Source: JAENVU01 sp964544295 (GTDB lineage: Bacteria; Actinomycetota; Acidimicrobiia; IMCC26256; JAENVU01). From it: DNA of 8,150 bases. The notes below the pieces were generated by a model. It was not told where the DNA came from. It saw nothing but the letters and a program-made list of their open reading frames with translations, and did no database searches. The stretch lies in contig CAZJBJ010000149.1 of the NCBI GenBank assembly GCA_964544295.1, forward strand, positions 1-8,150, in the 5' to 3' direction. Below, one piece after another: positions 1 to 5,181 of this stretch (position 1 is the stretch's first letter; each line of letters opens with the position of its first letter). The translations under genes were made by a program, and so were the position numbers.

Positions 1-129
1 TCGGTCGGCGCGACCGACGTCGAGCAGATCGCGACGCTCAACGGCGGCGGCGGGCACCGGTTCGCCGCCGGGTTCACCTCCGGCGACTCGATCGAGGCGA
101 CCGTCGACCGCATTCGCACGTCACTCTGA
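1..129 (+). CDS. nrnA: DHH/DHHA1 family phosphoesterase, C-terminal end (NrnA-like), partial
   Basis: Only the last 42 codons are in the window; the gene begins upstream. The visible residues contain GGGGHRFAAGF, the glycine/histidine signature of the DHHA1 substrate-binding domain of DHH phosphoesterases. In this family, NrnA enzymes degrade 2-5 nt RNA (nanoRNA) and dephosphorylate 3'-phosphoadenosine 5'-phosphate in the cytoplasm. The call as NrnA rather than another DHHA1 protein (such as RecJ) rests on position: nrnA commonly lies between rbfA and truB in actinobacteria. The catalytic DHH domain is outside the window, so activity cannot be judged. The TGA stop is 19 bases before truB, which suggests a shared transcript. 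Confidence 0.8.
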   Translation, partial: SVGATDVEQIATLNGGGGHRFAAGFTSGDSIEATVDRIRTSL

Positions 130-148
130 CTCCGGGGCGGTCGCGATC

Positions 149-1036
149 ATGATCGACGGGCTCCTCGTGGTCGACAAGCCCGCGGGCTGGACGAGCCACG
201 ACGTCGTCGCCAAGCTGCGGGGCGCGACCCGGCAACGCCGGATCGGTCACGCGGGCACGCTCGATCCGGATGCGACCGGCGTGTTGCTCGTCGGCCTCGG
301 ACGCGTGACCCGGTTGCTGCGCTTCCTCCAGGAGACCACGAAGTCCTACCGGGGCGTCGTGTCGTTCGGCGTGGCCACCAGCACGCTCGACGCGGCGGGG
401 GAGGAGCTGGCCCGGCAGGAGATGCCGGGCCTCGACGAAGCCGCCGTCCGCACCGCGACCCTCCGCTTCCTCGGCGCCATCGAACAGATCCCGCCGATGG
501 TGTCGGCCATCAAGATCGGCGGGCAGCGACTGCACGAACTCGCCCGTCAGGGCAAGGAGATCGATCGGCCGCCCCGACCGGTCCGGATCGACCGGTTCGA
601 CGTCGAAGGCTTCACGCCCGGCCCGTTCCCGAGCGCCACGGTGCTCGTCGACTGTTCCAGCGGCACCTACATCCGTACGCTCGCCGCCGATCTCGGTGAG
701 GCGCTCGGCGGGTTCGCCCATCTCGCGACCCTGCGCCGACTGCGCGTCGGTGCGTTCACCCTGGACGACGCGACGCCGCTCGACGTCCTGATCGAGGATC
801 CGGTTCCTCACGTGCTCGAACCGGCCGACGCGCTGCGCGGCATGGCCACGATCGCCGCCGACGACGACCTCGCGGCTGCTATCGCCGACGGCAAGGTCTT
901 CGACGGCGCGGGGGTGGGAGCCGAGGGGGCCGGACCGTTCGCGATGCTCGGCGCCGACGGTCGACTGCTCGCCGTGTACGAGTGGAAGGGCACGCGGCTC
1001 AAGCCGAGCGTCGTGATCCCCGGTGGGGGAGAATGA
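149..1036 (+). CDS. truB: tRNA pseudouridine(55) synthase TruB
   Basis: TruB isomerises U55 to pseudouridine in the T-loop of nearly all tRNAs. The 295-residue protein has the family's usual length and its expected motifs: an N-terminal VVDKPAGWTSHDVV, then GHAGTLDPDATG with the catalytic aspartate at D39, then VSAIKIGGQRLHELARQG (substrate-contacting region, about residues 115-131), then CSSGTYIRTLAADLG in the core pseudouridine synthase fold. The C-terminal part (about residues 210-295) is less conserved and sits where actinobacterial TruB enzymes carry a small extra domain. The ATG is chosen because the N-terminal motif begins within five residues of it; the upstream GGGGCGG (134-140) is only a weak ribosome site. 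The gene lies 19 bases after the nrnA-like gene and 4 bases before ribF, so it is probably co-transcribed with both. Confidence 0.96.
   Translation: MIDGLLVVDKPAGWTSHDVVAKLRGATRQRRIGHAGTLDPDATGVLLVGLGRVTRLLRFLQETTKSYRGVVSFGVATSTLDAAGEELARQEMPGLDEAAVRTATLRFLGAIEQIPPMVSAIKIGGQRLHELARQGKEIDRPPRPVRIDRFDVEGFTPGPFPSATVLVDCSSGTYIRTLAADLGEALGGFAHLATLRRLRVGAFTLDDATPLDVLIEDPVPHVLEPADALRGMATIAADDDLAAAIADGKVFDGAGVGAEGAGPFAMLGADGRLLAVYEWKGTRLKPSVVIPGGGE
1025..1031 (+). promoter_or_regulatory. ribosome binding site of ribF
   Basis: GGGGGAG lies inside the last codons of truB, nine bases before ATG 1041. It decides the ribF start: the longer in-frame reading from GTG 1023 would begin within this site and would add six residues before the expected N-terminus. 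Confidence 0.65.
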
Positions 1037-1040
1037 ACCG

Positions 1041-1997
1041 ATGAGTGGGACCCGGGTCGTGCGTGTCGGCGAGGGCATGCCCCCGATTTCCGAGGGCAGC
1101 GTGGTCACCATCGGGGCGTACGACGGCGTTCACCTCGGTCATCGCAAGGTGTTGCAACTCGTCCGTGAACTCGCGGATGCCCGCGGGCTCGATGCCGTGT
1201 GCGTCACCTTCGATCGGCACCCCGCCCAGGTCGTGCGGCCCGAGACCGCGCCGGCCCTGCTGACCAGCCTCGATCACAAGCTCGAGTTGCTGGTCGGTGC
1301 CGACCTCGTCGACATCGTGTGCGTGTTGCCCTTCGACGAAGGTCGGAGCAAGGAGACCGCCGAGGACTTCGTCCACGAGGTCCTCGTCGGCTTGCTCGGC
1401 GTCCGGCTGGTCGTGGTCGGCGCGGACTTCCACTTCGGTCACCACCGGGGCGGCAACGTCGCACTCCTGCAGCGGATGGGCGCCGATCTGGGGTTCGAGG
1501 TCCTCGGGCTCGGGCTGGTCGCGCCGGAATCCGACGTCGTGCACGAGCCGTACTCGTCGACCCGGGTCCGGCACCGACTGGCCGCCGGTGACGTCGCCGG
1601 CGCAGCCGAACTCCTCGGTCGACCGCACGAGGTGCGCGGGGTCGTGGTCGAAGGGGATCGTCGGGGTCGCGAACTCGGGTTTCCGACCGCGAACGTCGCG
1701 CTGACGCCCGACGTGTGCCTGCCCGCCGACGGGATCTACGCCGGACGATTCCGAGGGGCGGACGGCGAACTCCGGCCGTGCGCGATCTCGCTCGGGCGAC
1801 GCCCGACGTTCTACGCGAACCAGGAGTACTCGCTGCTCGAGGCGTACGTCCTCGACTTCGACGGGGACCTCTACGGGCAGCAGGTGGCGGTGCAGTTCGT
1901 CGAACGCCTCCGCGGTGAGCAGCGATTCGATTCGGTGGACGATCTCGTCGCACAGATGCAGCGCGATTGCGATCAGGCCCGCGCCATCCTGGCCTGA
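1041..1997 (+). CDS. ribF: bifunctional riboflavin kinase / FAD synthetase RibF
   Basis: RibF phosphorylates riboflavin to FMN and adenylylates FMN to FAD. At 318 residues the protein has normal length. The N-terminal FAD synthetase domain (about 1-180) shows GAYDGVHLGH (residues 25-34), a variant of the usual G-x-FDGVHxGH nucleotide-binding motif with Tyr in place of Phe; then VTFDRHP (55-61), GADFHFGHHRGGN (127-139) and SSTRVR (172-177). The C-terminal riboflavin kinase domain shows GRELGFPTAN (209-218), RRPTFY and LEAYVLDFDGDLYG, whose Glu is at the general-base position of the family. The start is ATG 1041, with GGGGGAG (1025-1031) nine bases upstream; an in-frame GTG at 1023 would lie inside that ribosome site. 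The truB stop is only 4 bases away, indicating an operon. It ends convergently 3 bases from the next minus-strand gene. Confidence 0.96.
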   Translation: MSGTRVVRVGEGMPPISEGSVVTIGAYDGVHLGHRKVLQLVRELADARGLDAVCVTFDRHPAQVVRPETAPALLTSLDHKLELLVGADLVDIVCVLPFDEGRSKETAEDFVHEVLVGLLGVRLVVVGADFHFGHHRGGNVALLQRMGADLGFEVLGLGLVAPESDVVHEPYSSTRVRHRLAAGDVAGAAELLGRPHEVRGVVVEGDRRGRELGFPTANVALTPDVCLPADGIYAGRFRGADGELRPCAISLGRRPTFYANQEYSLLEAYVLDFDGDLYGQQVAVQFVERLRGEQRFDSVDDLVAQMQRDCDQARAILA

Positions 1998-2000
1998 TCG

Positions 2001-2561
2001 CTACACGCGTCGCCCGGTGAGCGCGAGCAGCCGGGTCTGTTCGTCGGCGTCGTCGGCGACGGGCACCGCCGATGCGTACTGGCCGCTCTGCGCCAGCGCG
2101 TCGCCCATCGCTTCGATGCCGCCCAGCATGTCGTGCACGGTCACCGGGTCGAGCTGCTCGTCGCCACCGGTCGCCCGGGCGAGATCCCAGGTGTGAATCA
2201 CGATGTCGCCGATCATGATCGAGGCGATCGCCTGCTCGACGGTCTGGGTGCCGAGGTGTTCGTGGGTGAACTCGCGTGCCGAGGCGACAGGATCATCGAG
2301 GACCGCCTGGATCGCCGCCGCCAGCTGGGTCCACGCGGCGGCCGGATCGTCACCGACCGGGGGGACCGGCCCGAGGTCCGTCCCGACCGATGCCAGGAAC
2401 GCGGGCATCCAGCTCACCATGTGGTCGACGATGTCGCTCGCGGTCCAACCGTCGCAGGGACTGGCGTTGTCCCATGCGCCGGCCGGTACCGCCTCGGCCC
2501 GGGACGAGAACTCGCCGGCGCGCTCGCGAAACCGGTCGGCGGTGCTGTCGGACGCGACCAT
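2001..2561 (-). CDS. TIGR03086-type metal-binding protein (mycothiol-dependent maleylpyruvate isomerase / DinB-like fold)
   Basis: The 186-residue protein matches the TIGR03086/MDMPI N-terminal-domain pattern: SPCDGWTASDIVDHMV near residue 40, GDIVIHTWDLARATG at 118-132, and the closing ADEQTRLLALTGRR. H47, D119 and H123 occupy the places of the divalent metal ligands of mycothiol-dependent isomerases (His, acidic residue, His, with the last two four apart). Relatives are four-helix-bundle DinB-like proteins, some of which use mycothiol in thiol-transfer or isomerisation; the substrate here is unknown. The start ATG (2561) shares its A with the TGA stop of the SRPBCC gene (TGATG), so translation is probably coupled. 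A longer reading from 2924 would run through the SRPBCC gene in another frame and is rejected. It is the last gene of an ArsR-controlled operon, and no terminator hairpin is evident after it. Confidence 0.85.
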   Translation of the reverse strand: MVASDSTADRFRERAGEFSSRAEAVPAGAWDNASPCDGWTASDIVDHMVSWMPAFLASVGTDLGPVPPVGDDPAAAWTQLAAAIQAVLDDPVASAREFTHEHLGTQTVEQAIASIMIGDIVIHTWDLARATGGDEQLDPVTVHDMLGGIEAMGDALAQSGQYASAVPVADDADEQTRLLALTGRRV

Positions 2562-3052
2562 CAGCGGTCGACCCGGTCCGCGACGAGCAGATCGTCGAGG
2601 CGGTCGAACGTCTCCTGCATGCCGCCTTCCATACCGGACTCGATGTGGCCGTCGCGATGCTCGCGGCTGGAGTGCACCACCACCGTGCGGAGGGTGGTGA
2701 CGCCCGCGGCCTCGGTGAGGGTCATGGTGTTGACCGACTCGGCGTCGGGAAACCCTTCGAACACCTCGGTGGACTCGATGCGCGCGCCGGGGTCGATCGC
2801 CCGGTAGGTGCCGTGCCATCCCAACTCGGTCCCGTCGTCGGTGCGGCACAAGTAGCGCCAGGCGCCACCCACGCGCAGGTCGACCTCGGCCGCGACGAGT
2901 GGCGCCCATGAAGGACCCCACCACCGCAGCAGCAACTCGGGGGTCGTGAGCGCATCCCAGACCAGTGCGGCCGGTGCCTCGAACGCGCGGGTGATCACGA
3001 TCTCGCAGTCGCCCGGGGTCGCGACGGTCGCGGATCCGTATCGGGTGGCCAT
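2561..3052 (-). CDS. SRPBCC / AHSA1-family protein (START-like fold)
   Basis: The 163-residue protein has the hallmarks of the AHSA1 (Activator of Hsp90 ATPase homologue 1-like) branch of the SRPBCC superfamily: ITRAFEAPAALVWDALTTPE (about residues 20-39), LLRWWGP, the DLRVGGAWRY beta-hairpin near 68-77, GTYRAIDPGARI, and a long C-terminal helix starting ESGMEGGMQETFDRLDDLL. These small helix-grip proteins form a hydrophobic cavity that can bind lipids or other ligands; no catalytic residues are identifiable. Pairing with an ArsR-type regulator is a frequent arrangement in actinobacteria. The start overlaps the arsR stop and its own stop overlaps the next start, both as TGATG, so the three products are likely made in linked amounts. 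The ligand and physiological role are not known from sequence. Confidence 0.88.
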   Translation of the reverse strand: MATRYGSATVATPGDCEIVITRAFEAPAALVWDALTTPELLLRWWGPSWAPLVAAEVDLRVGGAWRYLCRTDDGTELGWHGTYRAIDPGARIESTEVFEGFPDAESVNTMTLTEAAGVTTLRTVVVHSSREHRDGHIESGMEGGMQETFDRLDDLLVADRVDR

Positions 3053-3387
3053 CAGCGGGTTCCTTCCTGCAGGTCGACGAGCAGATCGTCGAGTCGGTCG
3101 TAGCGGTCGTTCCAGAGCTGGGCGAAGCCGTTCAGCCAGTCGTGCATCGGTCGCAGCGCGGCGCCGTGGACCCGGTAGACCCGACGGCGACCGACGCGGT
3201 CGCAGTGGACGAGACCGACCTCCCGCAGCACCCGGAGATGCTTGGACACCTGCGGCTGGGGGAGTGCGAGTGCGTCCACCAACTCGCCGACGTCGAGTTC
3301 CGAGCCGCCCAGGGTCTCGAGGATGGCGCGCCGGTGCGCGTCGCCGACGGCGTTGAACACATCGGCGGTGGTCGGGGTGCGGGCCAT
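3052..3387 (-). CDS. ArsR-family winged helix-turn-helix transcriptional repressor
   Basis: The 111-residue protein is a compact winged-helix regulator: VFNAVGDAHRRAILETLG (10-27) is the typical ArsR helix pair, LPQPQVSKHLRVLREVGLV (42-60) contains the recognition helix, and DRVGRRRVYRV is the wing. The ELCVC-type metal-binding motif of arsenic or zinc sensors is absent and the only cysteine is C62, so metal sensing is unlikely; it may respond to another ligand or to redox. ATG 3387 is preferred over the in-frame ATG 3402 because it gives the expected N-terminus and because the promoter places the transcription start at or next to 3387. It is the first gene of the ArsR-SRPBCC-TIGR03086 operon and probably represses its own promoter. 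The C-terminal RYDRLDDLLV closely resembles the end of the neighbouring SRPBCC protein. Confidence 0.9.
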   Translation of the reverse strand: MARTPTTADVFNAVGDAHRRAILETLGGSELDVGELVDALALPQPQVSKHLRVLREVGLVHCDRVGRRRVYRVHGAALRPMHDWLNGFAQLWNDRYDRLDDLLVDLQEGTR

Positions 3388-3390
3388 GGC

Positions 3391-3418
3391 CCGATAATAC
3401 ATGCCGATATAGGAATGT
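3391..3418. promoter_or_regulatory. candidate ArsR operator (repeats within the arsR promoter)
   Basis: Two kinds of repetition overlap the promoter. CCGATA occurs twice as a direct repeat 13 bases apart (3391-3396 and 3404-3409, + strand), the first copy overlapping the -10 box. ACAT and ATGT form an inverted repeat with 12 bases between (3399-3402 and 3415-3418), lying between the -10 and -35 boxes. ArsR-type dimers normally bind inverted repeats placed like this and repress their own operon. The symmetry is short, so the operator is an inference from position and family habit. Confidence 0.35.
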
Positions 3419-3421
3419 CAA
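3394..3421 (-). promoter_or_regulatory. promoter of the arsR operon, probably giving leaderless mRNA
   Basis: Read on the minus strand there is a perfect TTGACA -35 box (3421-3416), a 16-base spacer and a TATTAT -10 box (3399-3394). Six bases then separate the -10 from ATG 3387, so the expected transcription start coincides with the A of the start codon or lies one base before it. No Shine-Dalgarno sequence could fit. The -35 box overlaps the TGA stop of the upstream lipoprotein gene (3420-3418). Confidence 0.72.
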
Positions 3422-4125
3422 CCGGTCGCGTCGGGGCCGGTGCGCCCGATCGCGGCGCGGAAGGGTTGGATCCAGGGGTCGACCACGTCGACGCTCGTCG
3501 TGGTCCAGACGTGGAGCATCCGGAACGTCTCCGGACAGCCGCCGGCGGGAACGAGGAACGTGGCGCAGCGCGGATCATGGGTGTGCCACCGGAAGATGTC
3601 GCCGGCCGGGGTCGGTGCGGCCTCGCCCGCCTGCACGGTGAACACCGCGCCGAGGAGGACGAGCGCGCCGGACCGACTCCGGGCGTAGACGAGTCCCTCG
3701 GGACGGTCGGGATCGAGCGCGGATGCGTCGCGCCGATTCGCGACGTTGCGGTAGTGGATCAGGCGACCGGTCGCGTTCGGGGCCGGAACGAAACCGGCCG
3801 CGACTGCGTCGGGCTCGTTGGCGAATCGGACGAGCGAGGCCTGCGTCTGGGCGAAGAGCGTGTCGGCGGCGGCCCGCTCGCCCCCGGTCGCGTCAGCCCG
3901 TCGGGAGGCGAGAGGCGGCTGGGACATCGTCTCGTGGTCGTGATGCGAGTGGTTCGGGCCGTCGGTGCGCGGCGTCGTCGTGCTCGTACTCGTGCTCGTA
4001 CTCGACGATGCGACGCTCGGTGTCGATCCCGGCGAGGCGGAGTCCGCGGCCGAGTCGCAGCCGGCCGCAGCCAGGGTCGCGCAGGCGATCAGCGTCACGG
4101 CGATGGAGGCACGGGGTCGAGTCAT
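3418..4125 (-). CDS. putative lipoprotein with His-rich linker and unrecognised C-terminal domain
   Basis: I do not recognise a named family. The 235-residue product starts with a lipoprotein-type signal (MTRPR, then a hydrophobic stretch ending LAAAGC), placing the lipidated cysteine at C23; an alternative lipobox LIAC at C15 would leave a very short hydrophobic core. Residues 24-56 are a Ser/Thr/Pro-rich linker, and NHSHHDH (58-64) is a histidine cluster that could bind a metal. The globular part (about 83-222) has two cysteines (C187, C197) that could form a disulfide outside the membrane, plus H124, WHTHD (180-184) and MLHVW (203-207) as possible ligand positions. ATG 4125 is chosen because a signal peptide follows directly; the longer reading from 4200 would bury it. 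No Shine-Dalgarno is visible. It is divergent from the HTH gene and lies 30 bases upstream of arsR on the same strand, but arsR has its own promoter. Confidence 0.75.
   Translation of the reverse strand: MTRPRASIAVTLIACATLAAAGCDSAADSASPGSTPSVASSSTSTSTSTTTPRTDGPNHSHHDHETMSQPPLASRRADATGGERAAADTLFAQTQASLVRFANEPDAVAAGFVPAPNATGRLIHYRNVANRRDASALDPDRPEGLVYARSRSGALVLLGAVFTVQAGEAAPTPAGDIFRWHTHDPRCATFLVPAGGCPETFRMLHVWTTTSVDVVDPWIQPFRAAIGRTGPDATG
3979..4002. repeat. two tandem copies of a 12-base unit in the lipoprotein linker
   Basis: CGTGCTCGTACT is repeated twice without a gap and encodes, on the minus strand, part of the Ser-Thr alternation of the linker (about residues 42-49). Such a repeat could change linker length by slippage; with two copies this is only a possibility. 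Confidence 0.7.
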
Positions 4126-4213
4126 GGCGTGATCGTGCAGGGCCTTTGTGAGCAGCGGATCAGCGGGGAATGCGGAGGTGGTCACCGTTGCCCAACGCAT
4201 ATAGACGATCCGA

Positions 4214-4219
4214 TATACT
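4214..4219 (+). promoter_or_regulatory. -10 box of the HTH-nucleotidyltransferase operon, probably leaderless
   Basis: TATACT ends seven bases before ATG 4227, so transcription would start at or next to the start codon and the mRNA would lack a leader. No Shine-Dalgarno is present before the ATG. A -35 box is weak: TTGCCC at 4188-4193 is the best match but leaves a 20-base spacer. The 101-base gap (4126-4226) must also hold the promoter of the divergent lipoprotein gene. AT-rich bases at 4199-4205 may serve that direction, but no clear box pair was found. Confidence 0.5.
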
Positions 4220-4226
4220 CGGGGCC

Positions 4227-4562
4227 ATGCGCGGATCCACCCTGATCGCGAGTGCCCGGCGCCGAGCCGGTCTCACCCAGGCCCAGCTCGCACGGCGGGC
4301 GGGCACGAGCCAGCCCGTCATCTCGGCCTACGAGCACGGCCGGCGTGATCCGGGCATCGAGACACTGCGCCGTCTCATCGGCGCCACCGGCGCGGAGCTC
4401 ACCCTCGGGCTCGCGATCGGGGACGACGATCGCATCCCGAAGGCGAGGAACGACGCGGAACGGGCGGCGCGCCTGGTCGATGTGTTGCTGCTCGCCGACG
4501 CGATCCCGAGTCGCCGGCGCCCGGACGCGATCGCGTTCCCGCGCCTCGACTCGTCGCGATGA
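4227..4562 (+). CDS. Xre-family helix-turn-helix protein, putative antitoxin-like partner
   Basis: This 111-residue protein has an N-terminal Xre/Cro-type HTH (about residues 4-62): IASARRRAGLTQAQLARRAG, then recognition-helix region TSQPVISAYEHGRRDPGIETL. A distinct C-terminal segment (about 72-111) contains RAARLVDVLLLADAIPSRR and ends AIAFPRLDSSR; it is too short to be an enzyme and could be a partner-binding tail. The start ATG 4227 fits the HTH boundary and the TATACT box; a GTG-started reading from 4170 is less likely because it would begin upstream of that box. The stop overlaps the next start as ATGA, implying translational coupling. In AbiE and MenAT-type systems a DNA-binding antitoxin precedes a nucleotidyltransferase toxin in the same way and represses the operon. 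That function is inferred from architecture, not from recognised antitoxin homology. Confidence 0.87.
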   Translation: MRGSTLIASARRRAGLTQAQLARRAGTSQPVISAYEHGRRDPGIETLRRLIGATGAELTLGLAIGDDDRIPKARNDAERAARLVDVLLLADAIPSRRRPDAIAFPRLDSSR

Positions 4563-5092
4563 CCCGGACCACGCTGCCGGAGAAGGTCGTCGCGCTCGAG
4601 GTCGGCCTCGTCGACATCCCGCACGCCTTCGGTGGTGCCCTGGCGCTGGCGTACTACGCCGAACCGCGAGCGACGATCGACATCGACCTCAACGTCTTCC
4701 TCCCCGAAGGGCGCGCCCAGGAGGTCGCCGACGCGCTCATGCCACTCGGCGTGACCGGCAGCGTCGACCGGGCGAGCCGCGACGGGCAGGCGCGGTGGTG
4801 GTGGGACGAGAACCCCATCGACCTGTTCTTCAGCTACGACCGGTTCCACGAAGCTGCGGCGCGGGCCGTGCGGGTCGTCCCGTTCGCCGAGACGACCATC
4901 CCGATCCTGGCTGCGGACCACCTGGTGGTGTGCAAGGTCGTGTTCGACCGGGCCAAGGACTGGGTCGACATCGACGCCATGCGCGACGAGGGGACGGCCC
5001 TCGACGTCGCCGAGATCCTCCGCTGGGTCGGCCGGATCTGTGGAGACACCGACCCCCGCTACGACCGGGTCGCCGCCGTCCTGGCCGTATGA
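4559..5092 (+). CDS. small DxD nucleotidyltransferase-fold protein, putative toxin-like
   Basis: The 177-residue protein has the polymerase-beta-like nucleotidyltransferase signature: GG at 25-26, then R37-A-T-I-D41-I-D43, with D41 and D43 as the metal-binding acidic pair and D88 (in NPIDLFF) well placed as the third carboxylate. A later segment, HLVVCKVVFDRAKDWVDIDA (121-140), has the K..x..R.KD..D arrangement seen in AbiEii/DUF6036-like nucleotidyltransferases. Such enzymes transfer nucleotides to RNA or protein; MenT toxins of Mycobacterium modify tRNA 3' ends. The substrate here is unknown, and a resistance- or housekeeping-type nucleotidyltransferase is possible. The protein is shorter than typical AbiEii proteins (around 300 residues). 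Its start overlaps the HTH stop (ATGA) with no Shine-Dalgarno, so it depends on translation of the HTH gene. No HEPN-domain partner is present nearby. Confidence 0.85.
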   Translation: MTRTTLPEKVVALEVGLVDIPHAFGGALALAYYAEPRATIDIDLNVFLPEGRAQEVADALMPLGVTGSVDRASRDGQARWWWDENPIDLFFSYDRFHEAAARAVRVVPFAETTIPILAADHLVVCKVVFDRAKDWVDIDAMRDEGTALDVAEILRWVGRICGDTDPRYDRVAAVLAV

Positions 5093-5149
5093 GCGGGAAC
5101 ATCGGTTGAAAAACCCCGGGGCTCGGACCCCACACTGCCCGCCCGCCCG

Positions 5150-5158
5150 TGGTACGGT
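5150..5158 (+). promoter_or_regulatory. candidate extended -10 promoter of rpsO
   Basis: TGG followed by TACGGT (5153-5158) fits an extended -10 element with the actinobacterial TAnnnT pattern. It would start transcription near 5165, about 30 bases before the rpsO ATG. No matching -35 box stands at the right distance; TTGAAA at 5106-5111 is 41 bases away and so does not pair with it. The rest of the 102-base gap after the nucleotidyltransferase gene shows no convincing terminator. Confidence 0.4.
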
Positions 5159-5175
5159 TCCCGCTTCCGCATCTC

Positions 5176-5181
5176 GAAGGA
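5176..5181 (+). promoter_or_regulatory. ribosome binding site of rpsO with long spacing
   Basis: GAAGGA is the only good Shine-Dalgarno match before rpsO but is 13 bases from ATG 5195, longer than the usual 5-9. The gap is T-rich (ATCTTTGTTTTCGC in this region), unlike the surrounding GC-rich DNA. No in-frame alternative start lies closer to the site. Confidence 0.5.

Noticed and set aside
1023..1040. Upstream GTG start for ribF
   Set aside because: The GTG overlaps the GGGGGAG ribosome site that serves ATG 1041, and the added residues match nothing expected in RibF.
74..1111. 345-codon open frame on the minus strand opposite truB
   Set aside because: It is antisense to a clear TruB and has low-complexity Arg/Gly/Asp-rich content, typical of GC-rich shadows.
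4126..4200. Longer start for the lipoprotein gene at 4200
   Set aside because: It would put 25 polar residues before the hydrophobic signal and destroy the lipoprotein-type N-terminus.
3142..4245. 367-codon plus-strand frame across arsR and the lipoprotein gene
   Set aside because: Its product is Arg/Gly-rich without motifs, and it opposes an ArsR protein and a signal-peptide-bearing protein with their own promoter and start sites.
5106..5111. TTGAAA as a -35 box for rpsO
   Set aside because: No acceptable -10 box lies 16-19 bases downstream; the likely -10 (TACGGT) is 41 bases away.
5118..5131. GGGG-CTCGGA-CCCC stem as a terminator for the nucleotidyltransferase gene
   Set aside because: Only four pairs and no T-run; it is too weak to call a terminator in DNA this GC-rich.
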